DNA of 64,000 bases from Bacteroides faecium (GTDB lineage: Bacteria; Bacteroidota; Bacteroidia; Bacteroidales; Bacteroidaceae): the NCBI RefSeq assembly GCF_012113595.1, contig NZ_CP050831.1, positions 4,154,001-4,218,000 of the forward strand, in the 5' to 3' direction. The notes under the pieces were generated by a model. The model was not told the origin of the DNA and searched no databases. It worked only from the letters and a program-made list of their open reading frames with translations. The first letter of the stretch is position 1. Every line of letters begins with the position of its first letter. A program made the position numbers and the translations under genes. Positions 15,871 through 26,152 of this stretch are shown here, one piece after another.

Positions 15871-17325
15871 ATGAAAAGTGTAAAATGGTTGTATGTAAGC
15901 GCCTTGGCGATAGCCTTTGGCATGTTATCTTTTGGTACGATTGCTTGTCACGACGATGATGACGATCCCAAACCGGAAGAAGGAGAAGTAATTGAAACTC
16001 CGAAACCGGTGGTGGAGTATTACATCATGGGTACTGTAACTTCAAAAGGGGTAGGAAAGAATGGGGTGACAGTCAAAGTCGGTGATAAGAATTGCACGAC
16101 GGATGCGGATGGTAAGTTCTCTGTAACGGAAAGTAACGTGGGAACTTATGAAGTGTCTGTTGCTCCTAACGGTTATCTCTCTCAGAAAACTTCTGTGACA
16201 ATAGCTGATAATGCGGAAAATCGTAGTGTGCTGACAGTGGCTTTCGCTTTGACAGAAGAGAGCCAGAAAACAGAAGTGAAATTGGACGAAATGGACGAAC
16301 CAGTTAAGATAGAAGATTCTAGTGCGTCGAATGAGGCTATTCCTACAAAAACAGAAGATTTTGGAAAGGTTGAACCGGAGAACGTTGTTGAGGATATACC
16401 TCTTGCAAAAGTGGAAATGGAGATCCCCAAAGGTGCCATTAAAGAAGAAAACCAGACTGTAAGTGGAATTGTGGATGATGGCAAAGTAGAAATTAGTGTA
16501 ACTACATTTGTTCCTGCTCCCCAAGAAGTTGTTACCGAAGTTGAACCAGCTAAAGAAGAGAGTGTAGATAAGGGGATTCCTTTGGCTGCTGCGCAATTTA
16601 AACCTGATGGCTTGCAGTTTGAAAAAGAAAATCCTGTTATTATTTCTATTCCTAATCCTATTCCGGGCATAGCTTTTCCTGACGATTATATGCAACTTAC
16701 TTATCTGAATCCAGAATCTGGAAAATGGGAAGTAGAAAGACAGGAAGATAATAAAAAAGTAGAGGTTTCTTTGGATGATAATAACAATTATAAGGCTCCT
16801 GTTACACACTTCTCTGCCTATGCAATAGAAAATATCGTGAATAGTAAGATTGAAAAAGAAGTAATTCAGAAAGATGAAGCTCTAGGACAGGCAAGCCGTG
16901 ATAATAGCGAGAATGCAAAAGCCGTGACAGGCATCGTCTTGAAATATACAGAAAAGGCTGGTTGGGACTATGTCGGTGATATTGCCCAGATTATAAAGAA
17001 CGCATTAGGAAGTGACGCTCCGGAAGCAACTGTTAACGCAATGGCTGCTTACCTAAAAACTCGTATGTACTCATTAATGGGCTCAACATCCGGAATTGTT
17101 ACAACTGAACGTACATATAATACAGTAAATGTAAATGGTTACACCGAGATGAATTATACTTGTTACGCTAAGACCCGTACGACTACATTGACGACAAAAG
17201 TTATATATAACGGGCAGACAAAAACAATATCTATCTCCGCTAAACGCTATACAGGTACTGACCAACAATATAAAACAGTAACTTATAATCCGACACATAG
17301 CGGAGGTAAGGGAGGTAGTATTTAA
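15871..17325 (+). CDS. Surface lipoprotein with carboxypeptidase-regulatory-like and ZU5-like regions, 484 aa
   Basis: A signal peptide ends in GTIAC-HDDDDD: a lipobox Cys followed by five Asp, the sort of acidic tag that sends Bacteroides lipoproteins to the cell surface. Residues ~48-125 look like a carboxypeptidase regulatory-like beta-sandwich (VTSKGVGKNGVTVKVG, TDADGKFSV). Residues ~185-320 resemble ZU5/UPA-like sandwiches (VEMEIPKGAI, LTYLNPESGKWEV, VTHFSAYAIEN). The C-terminal ~150 residues are unassigned and Thr/Tyr rich. It is third in the phase-variable operon (47-nt gap), so a surface or capsule-anchoring role with the split YjbH is a fair inference. Confidence 0.75.
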   Translation: MKSVKWLYVSALAIAFGMLSFGTIACHDDDDDPKPEEGEVIETPKPVVEYYIMGTVTSKGVGKNGVTVKVGDKNCTTDADGKFSVTESNVGTYEVSVAPNGYLSQKTSVTIADNAENRSVLTVAFALTEESQKTEVKLDEMDEPVKIEDSSASNEAIPTKTEDFGKVEPENVVEDIPLAKVEMEIPKGAIKEENQTVSGIVDDGKVEISVTTFVPAPQEVVTEVEPAKEESVDKGIPLAAAQFKPDGLQFEKENPVIISIPNPIPGIAFPDDYMQLTYLNPESGKWEVERQEDNKKVEVSLDDNNNYKAPVTHFSAYAIENIVNSKIEKEVIQKDEALGQASRDNSENAKAVTGIVLKYTEKAGWDYVGDIAQIIKNALGSDAPEATVNAMAAYLKTRMYSLMGSTSGIVTTERTYNTVNVNGYTEMNYTCYAKTRTTTLTTKVIYNGQTKTISISAKRYTGTDQQYKTVTYNPTHSGGKGGSI

Positions 17326-17688
17326 AATCTAATTGGAGATAAGCAGGGCCCTAAATTCATTTGTAGCAATGAATCCCTGCTTTACGCTGATTAGGAAAGT
17401 ATACAGAGGTACATCATTCCTAATTTGGCCCGTGCATCAGATTTTATTTTGATGCATATTTCCCAAAATATCAACTGTCTGTGAAGATCGTTGATATAAT
17501 TTTAGATACTGTCTGTCGGACTAATCTAGGTACGATAAGTTTTTAAGATTTAATTTTTAAGATAAAACCCTTTTGAACATGCCCCTTCACTAATAAACCC
17601 TTTGGGGCATGTTCATATAGAGTATAGAAGGAGGAAGTCGCTGTGAAGCGGTTTCCTCTTTTGTCTTGAATGACAACGCAGTGTTACT
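17326..17688. other. Intergenic region with several hairpins between convergent genes
   Basis: No gene is seen. A nested hairpin at 17341-17382 pairs AAGCAGGG with CCCTGCTT around an inner ATTCATT/AATGAAT stem and probably ends the phase-variable operon, though its T-tract is short. A 12-bp stem (17574-17585 with 17604-17615, TGAACATGCCCC) with an 18-nt loop lies nearer the opposing patatin gene. Smaller dyads (ATTAGGAA/TTCCTAAT, GCATCA/TGATGC) lie between. Confidence 0.6.
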
Positions 17689-19905
17689 TTAGAAATAATA
17701 TCCCAAATTCACAAAGCAACTCCCCTTATCCGTCTGATTGGAATATCCCAATGATATTTCCAGCGGTCCGAAGATGCTGTCCATTCCATAGCCTGCGCTG
17801 ATACCGAATAATTGTTTACCTTTCAAAATCTCAAAGAAATTGCTTTCCGTTAGTCCATAATTCCCTGTCAGGGTGAGGTAATGAATAGAACCCATGCGCT
17901 GTCTGAATTTTACGGACGCAATCATGAGAGTGTTGTCCATCAACTCCAGATTATTGACTCCTGCAAATGGCAATTGCTGTGGAATATAGAAACCGGGTAC
18001 TTCGCCACCAATCGCATTTTGTAAAGGATATGGAAATCCTTTTCCAATCAAGATACGTCCGTAAATGGAAGGAATGACGGAAAAACGACGGGTGATGGGA
18101 ATGACACTTGCCCACGAAGCGCTCAATGCTGAAAACGGGGCATGTTCGTTGTATTGTGCCATGTTATCCGTATAGAGTGAGTAGGCGGCTTTGAAGTCAC
18201 TTCCCTTGGCGGGGAAATATCCCTTGTCGTAAGTATTATACTGCACTTGCGCAAAGTAACTCAGAAAATGCTCGGATTCTACGTCCAAACCAATAAATTC
18301 CGGTTTCTTGAACAGGAAATCCTTGTATTTGTAATACTCGAAACGGAGTCCGAGCCCGAAGCGGAAATTCTTGTACCATACGTCGGAGAAACCAAATTCG
18401 GCTAAATGATACTTATAAGTAGTATTATAGGCACGGTCGCCTTCCTCGTATATGTTGATATCATTGTATTGGAACATGTACGAGAAGTTAAAATTGCGCT
18501 GTTGCATCGGTTCGAGCGTATAATCTATACGGGCGGCATACCGTTTACCCAATCGTCCGGTAAGGGACAGGCGGGACGGAATATGGGTTTTGAGGTCTGC
18601 CGTTGCATTGAGCAGTAGAGACGCGATTTCTTCCGAATCGAAACGAATCCCCAAATTGATTCTTTTTTCATATTTCGCCTGCAACAGAAAGTTAAGGTGG
18701 TAGCCTTCGGGAGTCTCGGTCAATGTATAGCTGGCACTGGAATAAGACTGGCTTCCGCGTAACTGGAACAAGGCTTGTTCTATCTGTTGGGTGGAGATGT
18801 CGCTGTTTTCTTTCAAATTACACTTCTTCATCAACCATTTCTTGTCGTCGACTTCCACACCGGTGAAGGAAATGTCCGTTACATAGACAGTGCGTACATT
18901 AGAAAGAGAAGAGTAGGGCCCATGTTGTTTGGGTTTATAATCATCCGTTATCCCTATTTTCTTTTTCAAGGCAAGCAGGGAATTCCATTGTTCCCTTGCC
19001 GCTTCTTCACCTCTTCGCATCAAGCTATCGATGGCGGCAGGAGTGAAACTGGCGGAAGAATAGCCTTCCACATTCACACGGATGTAAGTATCTGTGAGGT
19101 CTACATTCTTTTCATGGTTCGTCTGGCAGGTAATATCTACAATCTGTCCTAGAATATCGGGAACGCTATTTAGTTTATCTGCTGTTTTCAAAGCATTTTG
19201 CACATCAACCCCGATAATAATATCAGCTCCCATTGCCTTTACTACATCGGCCGGATAATTATTGACAATGCCACCGTCCACCAATACCATGCTATCTTGC
19301 CGTACCGGGGTGAATGCGCCGGGAATAGCCATACTGGCACGCATGGCGGTAGAAAGTATCCCGTCCCGGAATACAATCTGATCTCCGTTTACGATATCAG
19401 CCGCTACACAAGCAAAGGGAATGGGAAGTTTATTGAAGTCGATAGAATCATGATACCCCATCGTCAGGTCCGAGAATAAATTCGCAAGATTCTGCCCTTT
19501 CATAATTCCCCCTGCAACTGCGTCTTTGGGAGTTTTGGTAAAAGGTACGGAGATGACGTACTTCTCGGAACGTTCACGGTCGGTCAATGACATCGTGCTT
19601 CGTTTGACACGGTCACTGAGCAGGAATGTCCAGTTCTGTTTCCGTACCATACTGTCCAGTTGTTCCGGCGTGTAGCCGATGGCGTAAAGACCGCCCACGA
19701 TAGCACCCATACTGGTTCCGGCTATGTAGTCAATAGGGATTCCAGCTTCCTCAATCACTTTCAATGCTTTGATGTGCGCCATTCCTTTGGCGCCGCCACC
19801 GCTCAAAACTACTCCCACCTTTTTGCGTTGCTCCTGTGAATGCAAAGAAAAAGGCAATAAGATGCAGATTGACAAAACTAATGTTGAAAAGATTTGTTTT
19901 TTCAT
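17689..19905 (-). CDS. Patatin-like phospholipase with POTRA and outer-membrane barrel (PlpD-like)
   Basis: A signal peptide (to LHSQ) is followed by a patatin domain with the oxyanion motif GGGAKG (residues ~36-41), the nucleophile elbow GTSMG (63-67, Ser65) and the catalytic Asp in VDGGIVNNYP. After residue ~330 comes a POTRA-like segment, then a C-terminal 16-strand-like BamA/surface-antigen barrel ending in the aromatic pattern FVNLGYYF. This is the type Vd (PlpD) autotransporter layout, so the lipase domain would reach the periplasm or surface. The start at 19905 begins the signal peptide; the longer frame adds a non-signal extension. A TACATTTG -7 element lies on the minus strand at 19950-19943. 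Confidence 0.9.
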   Translation of the reverse strand: MKKQIFSTLVLSICILLPFSLHSQEQRKKVGVVLSGGGAKGMAHIKALKVIEEAGIPIDYIAGTSMGAIVGGLYAIGYTPEQLDSMVRKQNWTFLLSDRVKRSTMSLTDRERSEKYVISVPFTKTPKDAVAGGIMKGQNLANLFSDLTMGYHDSIDFNKLPIPFACVAADIVNGDQIVFRDGILSTAMRASMAIPGAFTPVRQDSMVLVDGGIVNNYPADVVKAMGADIIIGVDVQNALKTADKLNSVPDILGQIVDITCQTNHEKNVDLTDTYIRVNVEGYSSASFTPAAIDSLMRRGEEAAREQWNSLLALKKKIGITDDYKPKQHGPYSSLSNVRTVYVTDISFTGVEVDDKKWLMKKCNLKENSDISTQQIEQALFQLRGSQSYSSASYTLTETPEGYHLNFLLQAKYEKRINLGIRFDSEEIASLLLNATADLKTHIPSRLSLTGRLGKRYAARIDYTLEPMQQRNFNFSYMFQYNDINIYEEGDRAYNTTYKYHLAEFGFSDVWYKNFRFGLGLRFEYYKYKDFLFKKPEFIGLDVESEHFLSYFAQVQYNTYDKGYFPAKGSDFKAAYSLYTDNMAQYNEHAPFSALSASWASVIPITRRFSVIPSIYGRILIGKGFPYPLQNAIGGEVPGFYIPQQLPFAGVNNLELMDNTLMIASVKFRQRMGSIHYLTLTGNYGLTESNFFEILKGKQLFGISAGYGMDSIFGPLEISLGYSNQTDKGSCFVNLGYYF

Positions 19906-20181
19906 TAGGACATGGTCTAGTGTTGTTGTTTTTATTATAATACAAATGTAGGGCATAATTTGTTTAGTTGTTGAAATGCGAATTAAAAAAAATGTTCCAA
20001 AAGTCGGAATTGTGGATTATTTCTACACATCACCCGGCAAATTCCACATTTATACATCCGGTATGACGGAATATAAAAGGCTGAACGCCAGTAAATAGGT
20101 AGAATAAGGAGTTTTGGCATGAGAATTGCATAAAAAGGAGTATAGAACAAACATAAGTTAAATTTAATAATAAGATTCGAT

Positions 20182-21438
20182 ATGAGATTATTCTTTTCGA
20201 AACATGAGTTGAAACTGAGGAGAAAGAGAACCATTGCTGCTATTATCTGTGTGGTAGTTGTGTTGGGCGTGTATTGGATACTGACCCGACCTCAGAAGGC
20301 TGAGCCGGAGATGCCGACAGTCATTGTTGAACCGGTAGTGAAAGACGATGTAGAAATATATGGGGAATATGTGGGACGTATCCGCGCCCAGCAGTTCGTC
20401 GAAGTACGTGCCCGTGTGGAAGGCTATCTGGAGAATATGCTTTTTGCCGAAGGTACGTATGTAAATAAGAACCAGGTCTTATTTGTGATTAACCAGGACC
20501 AGTATCGTGCCAAAGCAGATAAAGCCAGAGCCCAGTTGAAAAAAGACGAGGCGCAGGCTTTGAAAGCGGACCGTGACTTGAAACGTATCCGTCCTTTGTT
20601 TGAACAGAACGCTGCGAGCCAGTTGGACTTGGATAATGCGGAAGCTGCCTATGAGAGTGCGGAAGCAACCGTAGCGATGAGTGAAGCAGACTTGGCACAG
20701 GCGGAACTTGAATTGGGGTATACCATTGTTCGTTCGCCCCTGGCCGGACATATCAGTGAAAGAAATGTGGACTTGGGTACATTGGTCGGTCCCGGCGGAA
20801 AATCATTGCTTGCTACCATTGTGAAGAGTGATACGGTGCTGGTAGACTTTAATATGACGGCACTTGATTATCTAAAGAGTAAGGAAAGAAACATTAATTT
20901 GGGACAGCAGGATTCCACCCGTTCCTGGCAGCCGAATATTACTATTACATTGGCTGATAACACCGTTTATCCATATAAAGGTTATGTAGACTTTGCCGAG
21001 CCGCAGGTCGACCCGCAGACCGGTACTTTCTCCGTTCGTGCGGAAATGCCTAATCCGAAACAAGTATTATTGCCCGGACAGTTTACGAAAGTGAAATTAC
21101 TGTTGGATGTCCGTGAGGGTGCGCTTGTTGTTCCTATGAAAGCGGTTACCATCGAAAAGGGTGGAGCTTATATTTATACTATGCGTAAGGATAATACGGC
21201 AGAAAAACGTTTTATCGAATTGGGACCTGAAGTAGGGAATAATGTAGTGGTGGAAAGAGGACTGGCAGAAGGAGAAATGGTTGTTGTAGAAGGCTTCCAT
21301 AAATTGACTCCGGGGATGAAAGTACGGGTAAGCCAGCCGGATGTAGAAGCCGGAGATAGTATAGTAACGACAAAAAATGAAGTAGTTGGGGTAGAAGACA
21401 GTACTACCGGAATGAAGGATAACGCGAAAGGAGAATAG
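20182..21438 (+). CDS. RND efflux periplasmic adaptor (AcrA/MexA type)
   Basis: A 418-residue membrane-fusion protein. An N-terminal membrane anchor (TIAAIICVVVVLGVYWIL) replaces the usual lipobox. The lipoyl halves are seen at VRARVEGYLENMLFAEGTYV and YTIVRSPLAGHISERNVDLG, separated by a helical hairpin rich in Ala, Glu and Lys (residues ~105-175). Beta-barrel and membrane-proximal domains follow. The C-terminus is acidic. It begins a three-gene operon with the pump (3-nt gap) and the outer-membrane factor. The 276-bp gap upstream has no clear TAnnTTTG element and no local regulator gene, so control of this pump is not evident from the sequence. Confidence 0.95.
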   Translation: MRLFFSKHELKLRRKRTIAAIICVVVVLGVYWILTRPQKAEPEMPTVIVEPVVKDDVEIYGEYVGRIRAQQFVEVRARVEGYLENMLFAEGTYVNKNQVLFVINQDQYRAKADKARAQLKKDEAQALKADRDLKRIRPLFEQNAASQLDLDNAEAAYESAEATVAMSEADLAQAELELGYTIVRSPLAGHISERNVDLGTLVGPGGKSLLATIVKSDTVLVDFNMTALDYLKSKERNINLGQQDSTRSWQPNITITLADNTVYPYKGYVDFAEPQVDPQTGTFSVRAEMPNPKQVLLPGQFTKVKLLLDVREGALVVPMKAVTIEKGGAYIYTMRKDNTAEKRFIELGPEVGNNVVVERGLAEGEMVVVEGFHKLTPGMKVRVSQPDVEAGDSIVTTKNEVVGVEDSTTGMKDNAKGE

Positions 21439-21441
21439 ACG

Positions 21442-24400
21442 ATGAAAGTTACTTTTTTTATAGACAGGCCGGTCTTTTCGGCTGTAATCTCCATCGTGAT
21501 TGTAATTGTTGGCATTATCGGTCTGACAATGCTTCCGGTGGATCAATATCCGCAGATTACGCCCCCGGTGGTGAAAATCAGCGCATCCTACCCCGGCGCG
21601 AGTGCGCTTACCGTGTCACAAGCGGTAGCCACCCCGATTGAGCAGGAAATTAACGGTACGCCGGGGATGCTTTATATGGAATCGACCAGTTCCAACTCCG
21701 GTGGTTTTTCGGCAACGGTTACGTTCGATGTTTCTGCCGATCCGGATTTGGCGGCTGTTGAGATTCAGAACCGTGTGAAGTTGGCGGAATCCCGTTTGCC
21801 GGCGGAAGTGATTCAGAATGGTATTTCAGTAGAAAAGCAGGCTCCCAGTCAGTTGATGACTCTCTGTCTGACTTCTACCGACCCGAAGTTCGACGAAATT
21901 TATTTGAGTAACTTTGCTACAATCAACGTGCTCGATGTGATTCGTCGTATTCCGGGAGTAGGGCGTGTCTCGAATATCGGTAGCCGTTACTATGCGATGC
22001 AGATATGGGCACAACCCGATAAACTGGCAAATTTCGGACTGACCGTACAGGATTTGCAGAATGCATTGAAAGACCAGAACCGTGAATCGGCGGCAGGTGT
22101 GCTCGGACAACAACCGGTGCAGGGATTGGATATTACGATTCCTATTACGACACAGGGACGTCTTTCCACAGTCGGACAGTTTGAAGATATTGTGGTGCGT
22201 GCCAATGCGAACGGTTCCATCATCCGATTGAAAGATGTGGCGCGTGTATCACTGGAAGCTTCTTCTTATAATACGGAGAGTGGTATCAACGGTGAAAATG
22301 CCGCTATACTTGGCATTTATATGTTGCCGGGCGCCAATGCTATGGAAGTTGCCGGGAGAGTGAAAGAAGCGATGAATGAGATTAGCAAAAACTTTCCCGA
22401 AGGATTAAGCTATGAGATTCCGTTTGATATGACGACTTATATTTCCGAATCAATTCATGAAGTATATAAGACGTTGTTTGAAGCATTGGCATTGGTGGTG
22501 CTTGTTGTTTATCTGTCCTTACAGAGTTGGCGTGCAACGCTGATTCCGGTAGTGGCAGTACCTATTTCATTAATTGGCACTTTCGGGTTTATGCTGATTT
22601 TCGGTTTCTCACTGAATATCCTGACATTGCTCGGATTAATCCTTGCCATCGGTATCGTTGTTGATGATGCGATTGTGGTAGTGGAAGGCGTGGAGCATAT
22701 TATGGAAACGGAAAAGTTGAGCCCTTACGAAGCCACAAAGAAAGCAATGACCGGGCTGTCAAGTGCATTGATTGCCACTTCGCTGGTTTTGGCGGCAGTA
22801 TTTGTTCCGGTTAGTTTTCTGAGTGGAATAACGGGACAGCTATACCGTCAGTTTACGGTGACGATTGTGGTGTCCGTGCTTATCTCTACGGTGGTGGCGT
22901 TGACACTTAGTCCTGTCATGTGTTCTCTGATATTAAAGCCGGATAGTGGAAAAAAGAAAAATATTGTTTTCAGGAAAATCAATGAATGGCTGGGCATTGG
23001 CAGCAATAAATATGTAGCTGCCGTAACCCGTACTATCAAACATCCACGTCGGGTATTGAGTGCTTTCGGAATGGTATTGATTGCGATTTTGCTGATTCAC
23101 CGTTTTATTCCGACCAGTTTTCTGCCGGTAGAAGACCAGGGATATTTCAAGATTGAACTCGAATTGCCTGAGGGAGCTACTTTGGAACGTACGCGCATCG
23201 TAACAGAACGTGCCATTGCTTACTTGGAAAAGAATCCATATATCGAATATATACAGAATGTGACGGGAAGCAGCCCGCGTGTAGGAAGCAACCAGGGACG
23301 TGCCGAACTGACGGTTATTCTCAAGCCTTGGGAAGAACGCAAGAACACCAGTATTGAAAAGATAATGGATACGGTGGAAAAGCACCTCAGGGAATACCCG
23401 GAATGTAAAGTTTATCTTTCCACTCCGCCGGTAATACCGGGATTGGGTAGCTCGGGTGGTTTTGAAATGCAGTTGGAAGCCCGTGGCGAAGCAACTTTTG
23501 ATAATTTGGTGGATGCGGCGGATACATTGATGTATTACGCGTCCAAGCGCAAGGAACTGGCAGGTTTGTCCTCTTCCCTGCAATCGGAGATACCGCAACT
23601 CTACTTTGATGTAGACCGTGACAAAGTGAAGATGCTGGGTGTACCTTTGGCCGATGTGTTTTCTACAATGAAAGCCTATACCGGTTCGGTGTACGTGAAT
23701 GACTTTAATATGTTCAACCGTATATATAAGGTATATATCCAGGCGGAAGCTCCTTATCGTGAACATAAGGATAATATCAATTTATTTTTTGTGAAGGCGT
23801 CCAATGGAGCTATGGTGCCGCTGACTTCTTTAGGAAACGCGTCCTATACCACAGGACCGGGCAGTATCAAGCGTTTTAATATGTTTACTGCAGCCGTCAT
23901 TCGCGGAGCAGCTGCGCAAGGATACAGTTCCGGACAGGCTATGGAGATAATGGAGCAGATTGCCCGTGACCATCTTCCCGATAATATCGGTTTGGAATGG
24001 AGTGGACTTTCTTATCAGGAAAAGCAGGCTGGCGGTCAGACAGGTATGGTGATGGCGTTAGTGTTCCTGTTTGTTTTTCTTTTCCTTGCCGCACAATATG
24101 AGAGTTGGACAGTGCCTATCGCGGTATTGCTTTCTTTGCCGGTTGCCGCTTTGGGAGCCTATTTGGGAGTTTGGATTTGCGGGTTGGAAAACGATATTTA
24201 TTTCCAAATCGGATTGGTAATGTTGGTAGGGCTTGCCGCCAAGAATGCGATTCTGATTGTAGAGTTTGCCAAGGTACAGGTGGATAAGGGAGAAGATTTG
24301 GTGCAGTCGGCCATTTATGCAGCCCGGTTGCGTTTCCGTCCGATTCTGATGACATCCCTTGCGTTCGTTCTTGGTATGCTTCCGATGGTATTGGCAAGCG

Positions 24401-24546
24401 GTCCCGGTTCGGCAAGCCGGCAGGCAATTGGTACGGGTGTATTCTTCGGAATGATATTTGCCATTGTATTCGGTATCATTCTCGTACCGTTCTTCTTTGT
24501 GATGGTATATAAGACGAAGTCGAAAATCTTAAGACATAAGAAATAA
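21442..24546 (+). CDS. RND multidrug efflux permease (AcrB/HAE1 family)
   Basis: A 1034-residue inner-membrane proton antiporter. Typical features are the N-terminal FIDRPVFSAVISIVIVIVGIIGLTMLPVDQYP, the TM4 proton-relay pair in GIVVDDAIVVVEGVEHIM, and the TM10 lysine in GLAAKNAILIVEFAK. Large periplasmic loops after TM1 and TM7 carry the porter and docking domains (ATPIEQEINGTPGMLYM). Length matches AcrB (1049 aa). It overlaps the next gene by one base, showing tight coupling. Being in the HAE1 family, it should export hydrophobic drugs, detergents or bile salts; the specific substrate cannot be read from sequence. Confidence 0.97.
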   Translation: MKVTFFIDRPVFSAVISIVIVIVGIIGLTMLPVDQYPQITPPVVKISASYPGASALTVSQAVATPIEQEINGTPGMLYMESTSSNSGGFSATVTFDVSADPDLAAVEIQNRVKLAESRLPAEVIQNGISVEKQAPSQLMTLCLTSTDPKFDEIYLSNFATINVLDVIRRIPGVGRVSNIGSRYYAMQIWAQPDKLANFGLTVQDLQNALKDQNRESAAGVLGQQPVQGLDITIPITTQGRLSTVGQFEDIVVRANANGSIIRLKDVARVSLEASSYNTESGINGENAAILGIYMLPGANAMEVAGRVKEAMNEISKNFPEGLSYEIPFDMTTYISESIHEVYKTLFEALALVVLVVYLSLQSWRATLIPVVAVPISLIGTFGFMLIFGFSLNILTLLGLILAIGIVVDDAIVVVEGVEHIMETEKLSPYEATKKAMTGLSSALIATSLVLAAVFVPVSFLSGITGQLYRQFTVTIVVSVLISTVVALTLSPVMCSLILKPDSGKKKNIVFRKINEWLGIGSNKYVAAVTRTIKHPRRVLSAFGMVLIAILLIHRFIPTSFLPVEDQGYFKIELELPEGATLERTRIVTERAIAYLEKNPYIEYIQNVTGSSPRVGSNQGRAELTVILKPWEERKNTSIEKIMDTVEKHLREYPECKVYLSTPPVIPGLGSSGGFEMQLEARGEATFDNLVDAADTLMYYASKRKELAGLSSSLQSEIPQLYFDVDRDKVKMLGVPLADVFSTMKAYTGSVYVNDFNMFNRIYKVYIQAEAPYREHKDNINLFFVKASNGAMVPLTSLGNASYTTGPGSIKRFNMFTAAVIRGAAAQGYSSGQAMEIMEQIARDHLPDNIGLEWSGLSYQEKQAGGQTGMVMALVFLFVFLFLAAQYESWTVPIAVLLSLPVAALGAYLGVWICGLENDIYFQIGLVMLVGLAAKNAILIVEFAKVQVDKGEDLVQSAIYAARLRFRPILMTSLAFVLGMLPMVLASGPGSASRQAIGTGVFFGMIFAIVFGIILVPFFFVMVYKTKSKILRHKK

Positions 24547-25922
24547 TGAAACGAAAGAAACTATATATTGCTGTCTTATTGCTTGCAGGAGTCTTGACTT
24601 CCTGCAAGGTAGGAAAAAGCTATGTCCGTCCCGACCTTCATCTGCCCGATAGTCTGGCGCAACATCAGGATTCAGCCAGCTTCGGCGACCAGGATTGGAA
24701 AGATATATACACGGATTCTACTTTGCGAAGCTTGATAGAACGTGCATTGAATCATAATAAAGATATGCTGATAGCCGCCGCCCGTGTGCAGGAAATGGCT
24801 GCTCAGAAACGAATCTCTACCGCGGCACTGCTACCGGACATTAAAGGGAAAGTGACCGCAGAACGTGAACTGGAGAATCATGGGGGAGATGCTTTCAAGA
24901 GATCGGATACGTTCGAAGCCCAGTTCCTGGTTTCGTGGGAACTCGACCTTTGGGGAAACTTGCGTTGGGCGCGTTCCGCCAGTGTTGCCGAATACCTGCA
25001 ATCCATAGAAGCGCAACGGGCACTTAGGATGACGATTGTAGCGGAAGTGGCACAGGCTTATTATGAACTGGTGGCTTTGGATACGGAACTGGATATTGTA
25101 AAACAGACTTTGAAAGCCCGTGAAGAAGGTGTCCGCCTGGCGCGTATCCGTTTTGCCGGGGGATTGACTTCAGAGACTTCTTACCGTCAGTCACAAGTGG
25201 AATTGGCGCGTACGGCAACATTAGTGCCGGACTTGGAACGTAAAATCTCTCTGAAAGAAAACGATATTGCTTTTCTTGCAGGTGAGTATCCTAACAAGAT
25301 AGCCCGTTCCCGTTTGCTTCAGGAGTTCAATTCTCCGAAGATGCTGCCGGTAGGCTTACCGTCCACTTTGTTGGAACGTCGTCCCGACGTTCGCCAAGCA
25401 GAACAGAAATTGATTGCCGCCAATGCGAAAGTGGGAGTGGCTTATACGAATATGTTCCCTCGCCTGGCACTGACCGGTGGTTTCGGTACGGAAAGTACTT
25501 CTCTGTCCAGCCTCTTGAAATCTCCCTATGCCGTTATGGAAGGAGCTCTGTTGACTCCTATCTTTGGTTGGGGCAAGAATCGTGCGGCACTGAAAGCGAA
25601 GAAAGCGGCTTATGAAGCCGAAGTACACAATTATGAGAAGTCTGTATTACAAGCCTTTAAGGAAACACGCAACGCAATTGTAAATTTCAATAAGATAAAA
25701 GAGGTATATGAGCTTCGAGCCAACCTTGAACGTTCGGCGAAGAGTTACATGGATCTTGCGCAACTTCAATACATTAATGGCGTTATCAATTATCTGGATG
25801 TGCTGGATGCCCAGCGTGGATACTTCGATGCCCAGATTGGTTTGAGCAATGCGATTCGTGACGAGTTGATTACTGTCGTGCAACTTTATAAAGCTTTAGG
25901 TGGTGGTTGGAAAAATGATTAG
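24546..25922 (+). CDS. Outer-membrane efflux lipoprotein (OprM/NodT family)
   Basis: A 458-residue TolC-like outer-membrane factor. The lipobox is LLAGVLTSC (Cys ~20). Two long helical hairpins carry the duplicated TolC pattern, for example SLIERALNHNKDMLIAAARVQEM and LLERRPDVRQAEQKLIAANA, the latter being a hallmark of the NodT/OprM family. It completes the tripartite pump with the adaptor and permease just upstream. The operon ends near a strong bidirectional hairpin at 26081-26132. Confidence 0.96.
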   Translation: MKRKKLYIAVLLLAGVLTSCKVGKSYVRPDLHLPDSLAQHQDSASFGDQDWKDIYTDSTLRSLIERALNHNKDMLIAAARVQEMAAQKRISTAALLPDIKGKVTAERELENHGGDAFKRSDTFEAQFLVSWELDLWGNLRWARSASVAEYLQSIEAQRALRMTIVAEVAQAYYELVALDTELDIVKQTLKAREEGVRLARIRFAGGLTSETSYRQSQVELARTATLVPDLERKISLKENDIAFLAGEYPNKIARSRLLQEFNSPKMLPVGLPSTLLERRPDVRQAEQKLIAANAKVGVAYTNMFPRLALTGGFGTESTSLSSLLKSPYAVMEGALLTPIFGWGKNRAALKAKKAAYEAEVHNYEKSVLQAFKETRNAIVNFNKIKEVYELRANLERSAKSYMDLAQLQYINGVINYLDVLDAQRGYFDAQIGLSNAIRDELITVVQLYKALGGGWKND

Positions 25923-26080
25923 AAGTATAGTATTTCAAATGTTCCGAATAATCGAAATCAGAAGTTGAGACTTACGGATAAGGGCAGACAACTTATTTCA
26001 TGAGAGTGTTTTGATAGTATTGAAATGTTTCATATTCAAGATACTCTAGCCAATTTTTTGATCTGCTTTTTGGAGAATGA

Positions 26081-26132
26081 ATAATGCAGTGTTATGAACT
26101 TTTTGTATGAAAAGTTCGTATCACTGCATTAT
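26081..26132. terminator. Bidirectional terminator hairpin between convergent genes
   Basis: An 11-bp outer stem (26081-26091 with 26122-26132, ATAATGCAGTG) and an 8-bp inner stem (26096-26103 with 26110-26117, GAACTTTT) form one long hairpin between the end of the efflux operon and the end of the DUF4595-like gene. Confidence 0.75.
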
Positions 26133-26152
26133 ATATTTATAGAGTGGAAATT

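Noticed and set aside
22933..23766. 277-codon minus-strand frame opposite the RND permease
   Set aside because: Antisense shadow of a well-conserved gene with no supporting features.
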